From Prunus persica (taxonomy: Eukaryota > Streptophyta > Magnoliopsida > Rosales > Rosaceae), in assembly GCF_000346465.2 (NCBI RefSeq), contig NC_034009.1:23800225-23864224 (forward strand): DNA of 64,000 nucleotides, in the 5' to 3' direction. The notes beneath the pieces were generated by a model, which saw only the letters and a program-made list of their open reading frames with translations, searched no databases and was not told where the DNA came from. Positions within the stretch are counted from its first letter, which is position 1. Every line of letters begins with the position of its first letter. Of this stretch, positions 45,050 through 57,462 are shown one piece after another. Made by a program: the position numbers and the translations under genes.

Positions 45050-46830
45050 GATTGGGCCACGTGTTCTTTTTTAATTTTTGGATTTTTAATTTATTTATTA
45101 TGATTTTTATAAGTTAAATCATAAAAAAATAATATTAAATAGTGTATGGTGTCACGTGGTAGAAGCTTAATAGGGCGTCGTCTGTGTTTCGACCAGGTGT
45201 CTTTCTATGATTGCACCACGTGTCCTTTTTTAATTTTTTGTGTTTATCTTATAGAATTCATAAATAAATAAAAATAATTAAACATCATAAAAATACACCC
45301 AAAATTGCTACAAACTCCTCACAACATTATCTTCAATTATGGAGGTCTAACAACATAATTCCAAGCATTTGAGTTCATAAAAGTCATTGGATCAAAGAAA
45401 TAAGAGTGATAGTTCATAAAACACTAACAATTATTTTGGTTTGTTTAGAAACAAAGATGAGTTTTTATTTTTTGTTTTTTAAAGGTCAAATTATATTTTT
45501 GTAGCATGAGAGCGTATAGAATGTCACATCACAAAGAGTTCGTAGGAATTTTCGGTTTTTTTTTATAAAAAATTTTGAATTTATTTATTATTATTTTTAG
45601 AAGTTAAATCATAAAAAAATAATATTAAATAGTATATGGTGACGTATAGCAGCAGCTTAATGAGGCTGCATTAGTGTTTCTGTCAGATGCTTTTTACGAT
45701 TGCGCTACGTTTCCTTTTTTAATTGTTTATGTTTTAAAAAGAATTCATAAAAAATTAATTAAAAATCAGGAAAATATACATAAAATTTTTACGAACTCCC
45801 CTACAACATTATCTTTGATTATGGAGGTCTAAAGTCATGATTCCGAGTATTTGAATTTATGGTAATGATTGGATCAAAGAAACAAAAGTGTTAGTTTATA
45901 GAAACTAGTGCCTTGGTTTGTTTAGAAACAAACATGAGTTTTTATTTTTGTTTTTATTTTTTGAAGGGTCAAAATTATATTTTTGGAGCATGAGAGAATA
46001 TAGAATGTCACAAGGAGTTCGTATGAATTTTTGTATTTATAATTATTTTTAGATATTAAATCATAGGAAAAATAAAATAAAATGGTATATGGAAACATGA
46101 GGCAGCCGTTTAATGGGGTGGCGTTAGTGTTTTCGCTGGGTGTCCTTCTATAATTGCACCACATGTCCTTTTTTATTTTATTTTTTTGATAGTCACCAAT
46201 TAAAAGTAAATATTTTCTCAATTTTTGTTATAGCTATTGTAGCCGCTGAAGCAGCTATTGGTCCACGCCACTATTCTTGATTGGAGTCGGGTATTCTTTT
46301 CGCACTATTACGGATACAAAAATAATGGGAAAAATTGGATTCAATTGTCAACTGTTCCTATCGAAAATAGGATTGACTACGGATTCGAGCCATAGCACAT
46401 GATTTTTTTGGTGTGTTTTTATCATAAAGAATTCATTAAAAAATTAATTAAAAATCAGAAAAATATACATAAAATTGCTACAAACTTCCCACGACATTAT
46501 CTTTGATAATGGAGGTCTAAAGTCATGATTCAAGTATTTGAGTTTATGGTAATGACTGGATCAAAGAAACAAGCGTGTTAGTTCATAGAACACTAACTAG
46601 TACTTTGATTTGTTTAGAAACAAACATGAGTTTTTGTTTTTGTTTTTTTTAAAGTATCAAAATTATATTTTTGGAACATGAGAGAGTGTAGAATGTCAGA
46701 AAGAGTTCGTATTAATTTTGAGTGTATCTTTTAGATTTATAATTTCTTTATTATAATTTTTAGAAACTAAATTATAGAAAAAATTAAATTAAATGGTATA
46801 TGACGACACATGACAACCGAAGAAAGAAAA
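45050..46830. repeat. Tandem array of ~0.45-0.5-kb units
   Basis: Three to four diverged copies. The anchor AAATCATAAAAAAATAATATT recurs at about 45116 and 45606 and in altered form at about 46057 and 46769. The CACGTGTCC and CTTTTTTAATT blocks and TTGGTTTGTTTAGAAACAAA recur in step. The third unit is lengthened by a plastid DNA insertion. It begins where the foldback element ends. No coding potential. Confidence 0.75.
46191..46401. other. Chimeric nuclear plastid DNA (NUPT)
   Basis: Two plastid pieces are joined. 46191-46264 matches the 3' part of ndhE, translating as [17 protein letters not shown] on the plus strand. From 46265 to 46401 the sequence is the reverse of the inverted-repeat spacer near trnV-GAC/rrn16 (landmarks CGCACTATTACGGATA, GGATTCGAGCCATAGCACATG). 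ndhE lies in the small single-copy region, so the two are not neighbours in the plastome. A 7-bp deletion and a few changes against the usual plastid sequence suggest an old transfer. Identification is from memory of conserved plastid sequence. Confidence 0.85.
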
Positions 46831-48374
46831 AAAAAAGCATGGTATAAAAAGAAAATAAAATATAATGCAAACAAATATAAGTTTTAAAGCATGTAGCAAA
46901 AAGAAAGCCAAAAAAAAAGGGGAAAAAAGAAGAAGTGGAATTATCCAATGGGAAGGGATGGCTGGCTGAAGGGATCTGTAGAGAAATTATAGAATGGTAC
47001 GGTATCACCATGTTAGCAGGTGATACTTCCACTCATATATTGACATGTGTCTTTTTAACCCTTCACTAATTAAATTATTTTCCAGCTAGACATTAGGTAT
47101 CAGTTTTACCCTTTAGAACTAAACTAAACTAAAATAAAATAAAATTAAAAAATTAAAAAATTAAAAAAATAAAAAAATAAAAAAAAAAGGACGACTGCAG
47201 CCAAGGTCTGCAGTCCTATATACCCCCTTGCTGCCGCCCCCTCCCCGTCTTTTCCTTCATCTCTCTCTCTCTCTGAATCAATTTATTTAATAGTTGGCGT
47301 TTATTGGATCATCTCTTGTCAAGGCCATGCGGGACTGAGAGCAAAGTTGGATAAGATTGAGAGCAAAGTAAAGAGAACTTGGATTTGGAGTTTTTGAGGG
47401 AGATGAAGGCAACCTAGATGAGGAGATTGAAGGATTGGGGAAAGGAATACAAATAGGGAGGGAGGGCGCTGCAGAGGGAGACTGAACTGGAAGGAGGTGG
47501 GAGGGGCGACCCGACTGAGGGGGCTGCGAACTGGACAGAGGTGGGAGGCTATGACATAGTTTTTCTTCTCTTTTAATTTTTGTGAAGGGTAAATTTGGAA
47601 CCCAATGTCTAGCTGAAAAAAAATATATAAATTTTCTTTTAAAAAATACACGTGACAAATTTTAAATGAAAATATCACCATACAATTCTATAATTTCTCG
47701 GAGCTGTGGGGTTTAATTGTTTTTTAATGGATATAACGTATTTTGTTTTGTTTAGGCTCTTTCAAAAAACTTTTTTAGTTTTGCTTTTCTCTCTCATACT
47801 TTTGTTCTCTTTACCGGTTGTGCAAGTTCCCATTATAGCTTTTTCTACACTTGTCAATAGCCGTTGATCACAATTGATCCAACGGTGAAAAAATTGGCGC
47901 ACTGAGACACCAGGTCCATGGTAGAATTTGCCATTGGATATGTCCTGGATTCACAACAAGGACAATTTTGAATTCTCTCCAGAAACGGGGACCCGACCCG
48001 GTCCCTCTACGCGCTACTTTCTCTCTCTTCCCAGGTCCAGCTGTTCCATGTGGACTCAAACTCGAACGCACACGGTGTTACGTTGGTAATTACCTCAAAT
48101 CACCAAGCGACGCGTGTCCCGTTCTACGTGGTTTAGCCAATCGCCGTGAAGGCTGTGACTCCGTGACGTCAGGGTCGGGGACCTTATCATGAATTTGCTA
48201 AATATATAAACGTCAAAAAAACATAGCTCCTTTTGTGAAAGAGAAATAGGGGCGAGAGTTTGAACTTGCAACTCGCCTTGGCTGAGAGAATTGTGAGAAG
48301 GAAGGGGAAAAGCCTGCAAGGAAAAGTAATCACCTGCGACGCTCTCAACTACCGGATCGGATCTACCCGTAACC
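46831..48374. other. Intergenic and SERP promoter
   Basis: AT-rich to about 47190, then a CT run (about 47264) and purine-rich sequence whose frames on the minus strand are low-complexity. The last 200 bp, containing CACGTG-like and GACGTCAG motifs (about 48113-48172), probably hold the SERP promoter and 5' UTR. ACGT-core sites would suit ER-stress bZIP control, which is a guess. Confidence 0.5.
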
Positions 48375-49265
48375 ATGGTAACTCGCCCGTGCTCTCTTCG
48401 TCCCTTTCATCCGATCTGTGTAATGTTAGATGAAATCAAATTGGGTTTTCTACGTGCGTATGATTTGATCTAGATCTGTAATAGTATTACAAAATTAGTC
48501 GGCTATTTAATTGAATTGAATGGCATTAGGGTTTTGATGGATGTAAAATTGGGATTGTAATGATCATGATGAATTTTAATTTTTGTAATTTTGATTTTGA
48601 TTTGGGTTTGTGGTGCTGCAGACGACTTCAAGGCGTTTGGCTGATAGGAAGGTGGAGAAGTTTGAGAAGAACATAACAAAGAGAGGGGCGGTTCCTGAGA
48701 CAACCGCCAAGAAGGGCAAGGATTATCCTGTTGGCCCTATTCTCCTTGGATTCTTCGTCTTTGTTGTCATTGGCTCATGTATGTCTCTCATTATTCAATT
48801 TTACGTATGGCAAATTAAATCTGATATGATTCAATTCAATGGTAGCTAGACCTTCCTAATCGAAATCATTCTAACAATCCTCATAATTGGTAAATTATAT
48901 CTGGATTTTAGCTGCCATTTTAAAGCTTATTTTGGTTGCTCTACATTATATTGTGTCTGCGTGCACTGGCATTTGAGAAACATTGGGGATAAAATAAAGC
49001 TGAAACCTTTGAGTACCCATTTGGAAATGCTCATGTGGGTTAAAGCCTGAAGGAAATGTTTGAATTTGTGCCATTGCCTTGATCTGTATGAGGTCAAGAG
49101 GGGTTCTGTTATTTGGGTTCATTTTCTCTCCCTTGCATGGTTTATGTGCATTGCATTGCACTGCATGAATGGTTTTGGTGGTTTTGTGATCAGAGTTTTA
49201 TTTGTTTGTGTGACACAGCGCTGTTTCAGATAATCAGGACTGCTACAAGCGGAGGCATGGCCTAA
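48375..49265 (+). CDS. SERP1/RAMP4 ER membrane protein
   Basis: Three exons: 48375-48377, 48622-48778, 49219-49265, all with GT-AG introns, giving 68 residues, the usual length for plant RAMP4. The start codon stands alone in exon 1, ending ATG|GTAACT. The protein begins MTTSRRLADRKVEKFEKNI, then a basic loop with RGAVPET and GKDYPVGP, then one membrane helix (about 40-61: ILLGFFVFVVIGSSLFQII) and a short tail GGMA. RAMP4 is a tail-anchored protein of the Sec61 translocon that steadies membrane proteins in ER stress. A reading without the first exon would lose the start; without exon 3 the helix is cut and a false tail added. Confidence 0.95.
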
Positions 49266-49443
49266 TTGAAGATTAGCCTGCTGCTGATGCTTCTAAGTTG
49301 TGAGAGATGGCATCAGACTGCATCAACCAATCAGTCGTGTTATTTACCGTTGTTTTGTTAGCCAGTAGGAAACTGATGATATACAATGTGATGTAGTACT
49401 AAAACAAGTGGTGTTTCTATCCTGTGAAGTTAAAAGAAGTTTG

Positions 49444-49449
49444 AATAAA
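49444..49449 (+). promoter_or_regulatory. Polyadenylation signal, SERP
   Basis: AATAAA 179 bp after the stop codon, followed by a T-rich stretch. It is the likely 3'-end signal of the SERP transcript. Confidence 0.55.
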
Positions 49450-50345
49450 GGAACCCCTTCCTCTGCTTCACTTATTTTTTGTTTTTTGTTTTTAATTTTT
49501 GCATTACACATAACTTATCCGAGCTACACAATTTACCTCCAATTGGGCAGTTTAGGCCATTCTTATGTCTGATGGTTTGAGGTTTGTCGATATTAAGTTT
49601 TGTATTCGCATAAATCGCTTGGTCCATTTTTCACAAGAACTTGCACAATCAAATTGTCTTTCTTTCCCTGACATATAGGAAAAGGTAATTCGATAGTTAA
49701 GCTTAAGGCTCTGGATGCCCCAATTTTGGATTTTATTCGTAGTAAAATTATTCATTCCCAGTGAATTTCGGTTTACAATTACCATACAGACGAGATTGGA
49801 TCACAGGCCTTACAATTTTTTGAGACAAATGAAGCTTACCAAGTTGAAGAATCTTATTTCACACTTGTCTGCGTATGTAATTCGATGGTAATTCAGAAAA
49901 TGCAAAACTCACCACAGAGACGAGCATCTATTGCATTTGTTTACCCAAGAACATCAACTGGCATTGTTTAATACAGCAGTTACAAATATATACATAACAT
50001 ATTCTAAAAGAATACACGTGCAAACATTATATAGTAGAGGAGATGGTTTATTTCAGTTCAACCAACAACAAACACATATATAATACACTCATCCAGGTGA
50101 CTGATAAATAGGCATTCTAACCTGTCTTCAGGATTCAAAGCAATTTGTCAAGTTTGCACACAAATGAGGAAACTCTGGATGTCATAAGACCCATGGAATT
50201 GTCTAGTTCATTAAAACAAATAACGAAAATTGGCTAGAAACAAGTTGGCCGTGAAAGCTTGCAACCAACTGTGATGAAACGGATAGTTAAGGAAAACTCC
50301 CATTCTTGACAATGCCGAAGCCCACCAGAAACAGAGAAACCTGTT
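49450..50345. other. Convergent 3' ends of SERP and LCR
   Basis: Holds the end of the SERP transcript (+) and the probable 3' UTR of LCR (-). The short minus-strand frame at 49552-49785 has no domain. No further gene seen. Confidence 0.5.
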
Positions 50346-53300
50346 TCAAGCCACAGCAGTCAGGCATGGATAAAACGCAGTGCCACATGCAATCCATTGC
50401 CGCTTCCTCCCATGTGGCACCACACAACCAGGGACCTTCAGCCATTCCCTGCTTGACACATTATATGTAACCAATCGGTTCATCTGTCTTGACCTCAAGG
50501 ACAACATGAGCAAGCCTTTGTTACCCAGGCAAGTCATCCTTACGTGCTTTCCATAGAACTCCAAGCACCATATATTTGGCATTCTGTCAACCTCCTTCCA
50601 TAGCAGTGTCATTTTCTGCAGCTCCCAAATGCACACGCACGTGGCAGCATTCTTTGTCAACAACCCCACTAGCATGATCCGGCCTCCACATTCAGCAAGT
50701 GTGTGGTCAGTCAGATGCAGCGGGGTGGGAATTATAAACTGCTTCCAAATCCCAGTGACCATATCATATGACACAATCCCTTCAGGGTCTGAACGCATGA
50801 AGTAGAGTGTGTCATCAATTGAAACAGCCTGCGACCGAAAATTCAGCGACAGGGGCAGCTTAACACTCGACGGCATGATTCCGGGACGGATCCAAGAATT
50901 CCTCACGGAATCATAGACTTCATACTCGCCATCACAACCCACCCATAGGATCTTGTACCCCTCACTAGTTGAACTCCCATTCAGAGTCATCCCCACAGCA
51001 ACACGAGACCAGACCTTGACTGACCTGGCTGGCAACTCTTTAAAAGATTGATTCAGAGGGTTGCACACATAGAAGTTCCTATTACCAATATCAAGAAAAC
51101 ACACCAGGCCCCCTGCTGAAGCCACTGGCAAAACAATCAGCTTTGTTGGCAGAGAAGAAATGGTGGGATGGTGCCACTTCTTCAAGGATGGGTCATACAT
51201 GGCCCCGGAATTCACATTTTCATGAGTGATGGTGTAAAACCATGGAGTAGCTTGTGGGACCTCTGCACAATGTTGAGAGAAACTTTCAGAATCAAGCAAG
51301 GAATTCCATTTCCTGCAAACAGTACGAAATCGGAAAAATGTGGCAATGGGAAGCCTTGCAATGACTGCTTCATAAAGGTCTTCCGGGAAATCTTTCCAAA
51401 TATGCTGTTCCATAGGCTCGGTGGTATTGGTGGTTCCAGATGATTTACCCCGGGTTCTCTCCTTACGAGATCTCTTAGTAGGAGGAGGCTTGCAAGGTTC
51501 CAACATTTTCAAACTTCCAGATTTTCCAGCTGCCATCATAAAACTGTAGTAATCATCTGGAGAACCTTCATCAACGTTAATTGGGCACCACCTGTGTAAA
51601 ATGCAACAATAAAATTAATCCTACACTCCCTACTTGAGGAACTTTACTGCACTTGCAGTGAAAGAAGAAGCAAAATACTGAAACGTACACACATAAAGGC
51701 CAGCAAAGTTTATAAACATAAACCCGCGAGAAACTATAACAAGTCCTGAACCATTGAGTAAAAAACATGTCAAACAAATGGTTCCTATCAAAATTATAAA
51801 ATACGCCAAATTGGGAGAGATCATTACTACTAGGTTTTAGTTTTGTTTAATTTCTTTTCTCAGAGAATTGATTCCAGTCTACTTTCTGACAAACAGGCGA
51901 AAAAATTGACTGACATTCTAATTAATTTACCTGATGCAGGTCCCCAGTTAGCCATGATGTGGAACATATTTATCGAATTTTCATCAGGGCTACAGGGTCA
52001 CTGGGAACAGAACTTCACTTGGCCTTAAATATTAGTTTAAGAAAATTTCAGTAACTTCTGAAAAGAATGAAACTAACACTAGAGAAAGAAGTTGATGAGA
52101 AATGAAAGATATTGAATTTAAGAGCCTAACTTAAAGAGACAGGAAGGGTCATGGATGCAGTAGTAGGCAAGACCTATGACATCAAATTTTGAAGGTTCCA
52201 CCACAAGAAAACTGAAATCAAACACCAAGCATAAGTTCAACTGACATGAAGTGAACAAACTGGGAGACCAAATGAACATATCAAGATAACATTTTGTGCG
52301 TTGAAATATTCAACTTTAAGAAATGATGCTCCTCCCAAGTGTCCCTGCAAGATTCTCTTGTACTATAAGCTAAGCTTTATAAAGTCTGAGATTGTCTTTG
52401 TCTACGGGAATGAGTGTCAAGCAACATATTGTTAAATGCAGGAATCCAAGTTAGGCAGTTTAACAGTCAAGAAGTGAAGATAACCAAGGAATATGTATAA
52501 TGCAAAACAACCTATCCCAAATAGAAAGAGAAAAAGAAGCTCATTTCCTGTGGAGTACACAGGCGAGCCATGGTTCTACATCAAATTCTATAAAGATAAT
52601 ATGCTGGCAGTTTATTGAACACTAAATATGAAGAGGTGTTACAGGTCAATGCATTATATGCAAACGGACAGCACAGGAAACCAAAAGCTGAAGTTATGGG
52701 TCACATTTAACCAAAACTAATTGTTTTCATTCGTTACCCAATGTAAAATGAATATCACATATCAATTAACCCAACGTGGCATGATCAATTCAAGGAAGAT
52801 GGTTCAGTTGGTGGTCCATATTTTCAATCATGCGTTTATCAGATTATTCAAGTTCTGGGACCTAGCTGTTCTTTTGCTCCTTTCCTTTTCTGGTTTTCTA
52901 TGATAGACGCTATCAAATGGTTCTAAAATAGAAATGGCAACCGAGAATAGTTTCGAGTTGACCATGAACCTTCCCAATAACAACATCGAACCCCAACCCC
53001 AGCTGGACAGTCATAAAAACAAAACCAAAGAGGAAAACGAGAAACTAAAATCAAATACTAAATAGTGCGGTTAAGCCCATCAATTTTGTGCCAGGGAATT
53101 GAGCTAAACATAAAAGGAAGACATATATGCGAGTAAATAGATGAAAAAGGCAGATTCTTTAAAGAAAAGTCTTCAAAAAAATAAAACCCAACTCCAACAA
53201 TGGCAAGCTATTCATCAAGAACAATCAGAACCAATTTCTCAATCCTAAATGTCAAGAAAACAAACAGAGAAAAGCAACCAACTTCAGCAAGAAAAGAAAA

Positions 53301-53695
53301 GAAAGCCATGTAATTTACACTTCAGATAAGAAAACTAAAATAAAAGCAAGCAAGCAGAATAAAACTATGAATACCTATGAAGCAGGAAATGAAAGAGGAA
53401 GGAGAAATTGAAGAGATGGTGGGAAAGAAAGGGAATTTGAGAAGGTGAGAGAGATCCACAACTAGAAAAGAGTGAGAGACCTTGGGTGTTGGTGCTGTTG
53501 GTGCTGCTGTTGAGAGTGATGATTGAGCAGAGGAAGCTGAAACTGAAGAGAAGGTTGAAGATGAAGATGATGATGTTGTTGAAGATGGTAATGAGGGTGA
53601 GAGCCGTAGACTTCAACGAGCTCCTGAAGCTGACCGATGAGCTGCCTCAGCATGGCCAGCCCTTCCATGCCCCTCTGAGGCTCTACCTCTCGCAA
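50346..53695 (-). CDS. F-box/kelch-like protein LCR, miR394 target
   Basis: Two exons: 53695-53481 and 51591-50346, with a 1889-bp GT-AG intron. The phases fit (AG|G makes Arg72) and give 486 residues. Exon 1 encodes a conserved start (EGLAMLRQLIGQLQEL) and a His/Gln-rich run. Exon 2 continues WCPINVDEGSPDDYYSF, MMAAGKSGSLKMLEP and a basic patch. The F-box lies at about 136-177 (WKDFPEDLYEAVIARLP ... CRKWNSLL), then a C-terminal kelch-like propeller. F-box proteins dock substrates on SCF ubiquitin ligases through Skp1. The match is to Arabidopsis LEAF CURLING RESPONSIVENESS (At1g27340), which miR394 represses in shoot meristem and leaf. Calling only exon 2 would drop 89 residues. Confidence 0.93.
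50576..50595 (-). promoter_or_regulatory. miR394 target site in LCR
   Basis: The mRNA-sense strand reads GGAGGTTGACAGAATGCCAA, complementary to miR394 with a single mismatch at miRNA position 14. That is the site known from LCR orthologues. It lies in the coding region for EVDRMPN, about residues 404-410. Slicing is expected between 50586 and 50585. Confidence 0.93.
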
Positions 53696-53900
53696 TTAAC
53701 GACCCAAACTCCCAAACAAAAACCAGTCTTTTTATTTTCCTTTTGTTATTTACTCAAAAAATTAAATAAGACCAGAAGACCTCCAGTAACCAGAGAGCCC
53801 CTTCCTCTCCAAAGGCTCCTATCCCCATCCCCAGCCCCCCAACCCAACCCAACCTCCACTTTCTCTCTCTTTCTTTCCTTCTTTCTTTTCTTTCTTTGCT

Positions 53901-53939
<39 letters not shown>

Positions 53940-53940
53940 T
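53696..53940 (-). promoter_or_regulatory. LCR 5' UTR, GA-rich
   Basis: On the minus strand this begins with a (GA)n microsatellite (about 53909-53937, then GAAAGAAAG steps). It leads into the start codon at 53695 without an obvious intron. GA-rich leaders are common in plant developmental genes and can bind BPC factors; here it opens a long, meaningless frame on the plus strand. Confidence 0.5.
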
Positions 53941-56900
53941 GCAATAGCTACTCTTCTTTTACCACGTATGCACGCCCATACTATTCACTTGTACTCTCGC
54001 TCATTATTATAAAACCCCTTTCTTGTAAAATTTTGATATTACAGCAATATCAATATCCTCTTCTTTTCCAACTTTACCCTTGCACGATGTTTTTTTTCCT
54101 CCAACTAGACATGGCATATTTTTTAGTGACAATTTGTAGGTGTTAGTAGGTCGTGTTCAAGTCTACACCCCTCATATTCTAATACTAGTTGCTTTGAATA
54201 TATATTATAAACAAAAAATTTGGAGCTAAGTCTTTGTTATTATAGATAAAATAAGAACGATGTTGAGAATTTAAAGAAATTTTAGTTGTTGGGGTGCTAT
54301 TTATATAATCGTTTCGATTCCAGTATATCAGAAGCGTTCTAAAACAAAACTTACGACTGAATGACTACATATAAGATAGAATTCACTTTCATCTTGGTAA
54401 TGATAAAACCAAGAAAAACATAATCCTACAATTAGAATATGAGTCCAGTCTGTAATTATAAAACTTGCCCTCCTTATGGCATACTATATTTTGAAGTAGT
54501 AGGGTATAAAGGTAAATTCAAAAGTCATGAAGTTTTTCTTGGCATTTAAAAGCTGGAATATTATTGGAGAAAAAAAGCGGAATATTGAGTGTTTTTTGCA
54601 ATCCACGTGTGAGAACGGAAGGTTATAAGTTGATGATGGTCAAGGAGACCACGGAGGAGAAAGAACTTTTGAAGCAGGAATGCATTAACTTTTAGAAAAT
54701 CAACGGCTGTGGTTAGATCTCTCGAGGCTCTTTCTTTCTTGTCCTTGTTCCACGCACACGGCATGATTGTCCCAACACTTTTTCCATTTTATGATATAAT
54801 TTTGTTAGAATTACGGAAGTACCTACTTGATGCCTTTTCAGTTTTACTGGTCTTTCTACTCATTTCCCACAAGTGCCCCAAGTACTTGTTATTATTGATC
54901 TTGTTGTTCCCCTACTACTTTTTCTTCTTCCTTCCCTTTTCTTTTATTTTAAGTTTTCAAAACTATGATATTTTTTACTTATCTGAAATGGGTATTGAAA
55001 TCATTAACACATAAGGAATAAAAATATGTAAGTTTCCCATTACAATCCGCAATACCTAAAAAATCAGGAACTAGATTGAGTAAGGGAATAATTGATCTCG
55101 TACTCATTTATTCTATTCCTTATTCTCACGCACTTCTTCGATTTATGACGTACTCAATTCTAAGTAAGGTAAACATGCTATTAGAGTAATACTACGGGGC
55201 TACAAATGTGCAATATTACAATTCACTATTATTGCTAAATATTGTTTTGTTTTTCGGCCTACTAAATTTGGTGACAAAGGATTAAGCTTTATGAATACTT
55301 TATTACAGATTGAAAATGCATTGCCTTCATGTGTAAATAAAAACCAAAAATAACATTGATGATACCCACCACTAAAAACTTGATTAAAAAAATATATATA
55401 AAGAAAGAAAAGAATCGCATACATTCCCCCCTACAACTAACTGAAATGAGTGATAGCAGCAACCTTGTCTTAAGCAATCATACAATTCATTTTGTAAGCA
55501 AAATGGCCAATATACTCATTCAACCATACACGAAATGATGATCATGAAGTGACTAATAAGTGAGTGGGTTTGTTTTTTTCTTTTTTCAAAACTTTCCCAA
55601 ATTACATATTAAAATCGTGTAATAAGATCCAAATTGCAAGAATCTAAATCTAGCTTAGAAAGATTGATCAAATTGGTTTAGTGTTATTAACCACATGTTC
55701 CTTGAGAATTGAGCATATGGGGATAGTTTGGTGACCATATATAGATGCAGTTATTTGAAAGTTTCTCTCTTCTAGACTTGTGGCACTTTCCTTTACCTAA
55801 TAGATTTGTTACAAAATGGACTGTCGTACGCCATTTTGATTGCCACACCATTACTTACTCCCTACAACCCCCAGCCCTAAAGTCATTCCCCAAATGATGC
55901 AGTAAGTAGTAATTGCTTACAGCCACAGCATATCTGAGCTAAATTGTTGCTTCAAGGCCGTAATTTGAACCCTCCCCGGTATATTGTAGAGTTAACGATT
56001 CACATTTATTTTATAAGCGTGAATGATTGAATTTAGCATTTTTAATTATTTATATTGGACTCAGTTTCTAATAAAATGCAATCCAACAAAATAAAGTAAC
56101 AAAAGAAGAAGAAGAATAAATAAAAAGTGGGAAATGGTATGGGAGGTAATTTGAGATGGGGACTTGGAGAATTTGGTAAAGAGTGGGAAGTCATGATGAG
56201 TTAGAGAGGCTAAAGTTAAGGTAAGGGGGAAGGTTTTGAAATGAATGATTAGGTTTGTCAAAACCAAGGGGGGAATGCGGTGGGTAATGATTTCACATGG
56301 TCTAGGGAAGACAAGTTTTAAGTCATTTTGGTGGTGGGTTTAAATGGTATAATTGCTCATCATAATCATCATCATCGATTCCCTTCTTTTACGTGTGCAT
56401 AACTGCATTCCATTCCATTCCTTTGCCCCCCTTTTCCCGTGTGGTTGCTTTTTTGAACCTTCACTCACTCACTTAACCTTAACATCTTCTCTAATCCGTT
56501 TGTTCTTAAATCCAAATTCCGCCTCCTCAAAAAGTAATTATTTGGATTTTGTTTGGACTTAAATTATTTTTTCCCCCAACTTTTTATACTCAAATTTTAA
56601 GTTAGCAATTTTATTAAATTGTTTAAGAATGGTTTAAGTTTTTTTTTTTTTCTATAGATAACTTTTTTTTAATTTAATCTCTTTAAATAACTTCATAATT
56701 TAATTTTTAAACAATTTGACCTATAAAAATTGAAATTCCACAAATATAATTTTATTTGAAAAATGAGTGGATACTTATAGAATTTGGAGTGAGGTTTGGG
56801 GTTGGATATTATTTAGATTAATTTAAAATATTATTTTGACCATAGGATTTAAATTTCAGCAGTTAGATCTTTTTATTTATCTTTAAAATAGCTTAGATTT

Positions 56901-57302
56901 AATTTGGATAGTTGATTTGGGTTACTGTTTGAATAAAAATAAAAAGATAAAAATTAGATGTGACACCAGAGCATGACACCCCTATGCATCACAGTAGACG
57001 CGACCCCCAATTTTTCCTCCTCTCACGTGGGCTGTTTCTGGTTAAGTGGGCTCCACACACAAAAAAAAGCCCAGACAATAGCTGGATTGGTATTCCTCTC
57101 CAGATTTGGATTTTCCTGAATTTTGGCCCCTCATTTTTCTTGAGTTAAGAGAGGAATTTGGCTAAAATTTAGAACTTTTTGGGTTGGCCTACTGGCTTGG
57201 AGATGACCTAACCTATTATATTTCTAATTTGTCCTAAGCTCATTTCCATTTGACACGTTGGGCTACTTGGGCCTATAAATGCAAAGTTTAAGTTGGGGTT
57301 TG
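53941..57302. other. Intergenic, no gene seen
   Basis: About 3.4 kb of AT-rich sequence between divergent neighbours. Frames at 54709-55014 (+) and 55200-55477 (-) are hydrophobic by base composition and show no domain. No repeat family recognised. Confidence 0.5.
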
Positions 57303-57462
57303 TTCTATGGTAAGGGTATCATATATGGACCATAGATGTGGACCTTCATATTAGTCACAAGATTCATCTAAATAGTAACTTCACTTAAGTTTAATGAAAT
57401 GATCTTATGACTAATATGAAGGTCCACATGAGGAGTCCATATATGACACCCTCACTATAGAA
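57303..57462. mobile_element. Palindromic MITE, 160 bp
   Basis: The arms read TTCTATGGTAAGGGTATCAT on the left and, inverted from the right, TTCTATAGTGAGGGTGTCAT. Both continue through ATATGGAC ... GTGGACCTTCATATTAGTCA, about 60 bp per arm, with a short centre near 57375-57390. Non-coding. It ends about 320 bp before the pseudokinase stop. Confidence 0.75.

Noticed and set aside
47287..47681. Two overlapping minus-strand frames of about 120 codons
   Set aside because: Ser/Pro-rich low-complexity translation of purine-rich DNA, with no domain, no conservation visible and no start context.
53486..53938. 150-codon plus-strand frame
   Set aside because: It is antisense to LCR exon 1 and its GA-rich leader; the Leu/Ser-rich end is only the CT microsatellite.
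54709..55014. 101-codon hydrophobic frame
   Set aside because: Phe/Leu/Tyr bias follows from T-rich DNA; no signal, domain or splice context.
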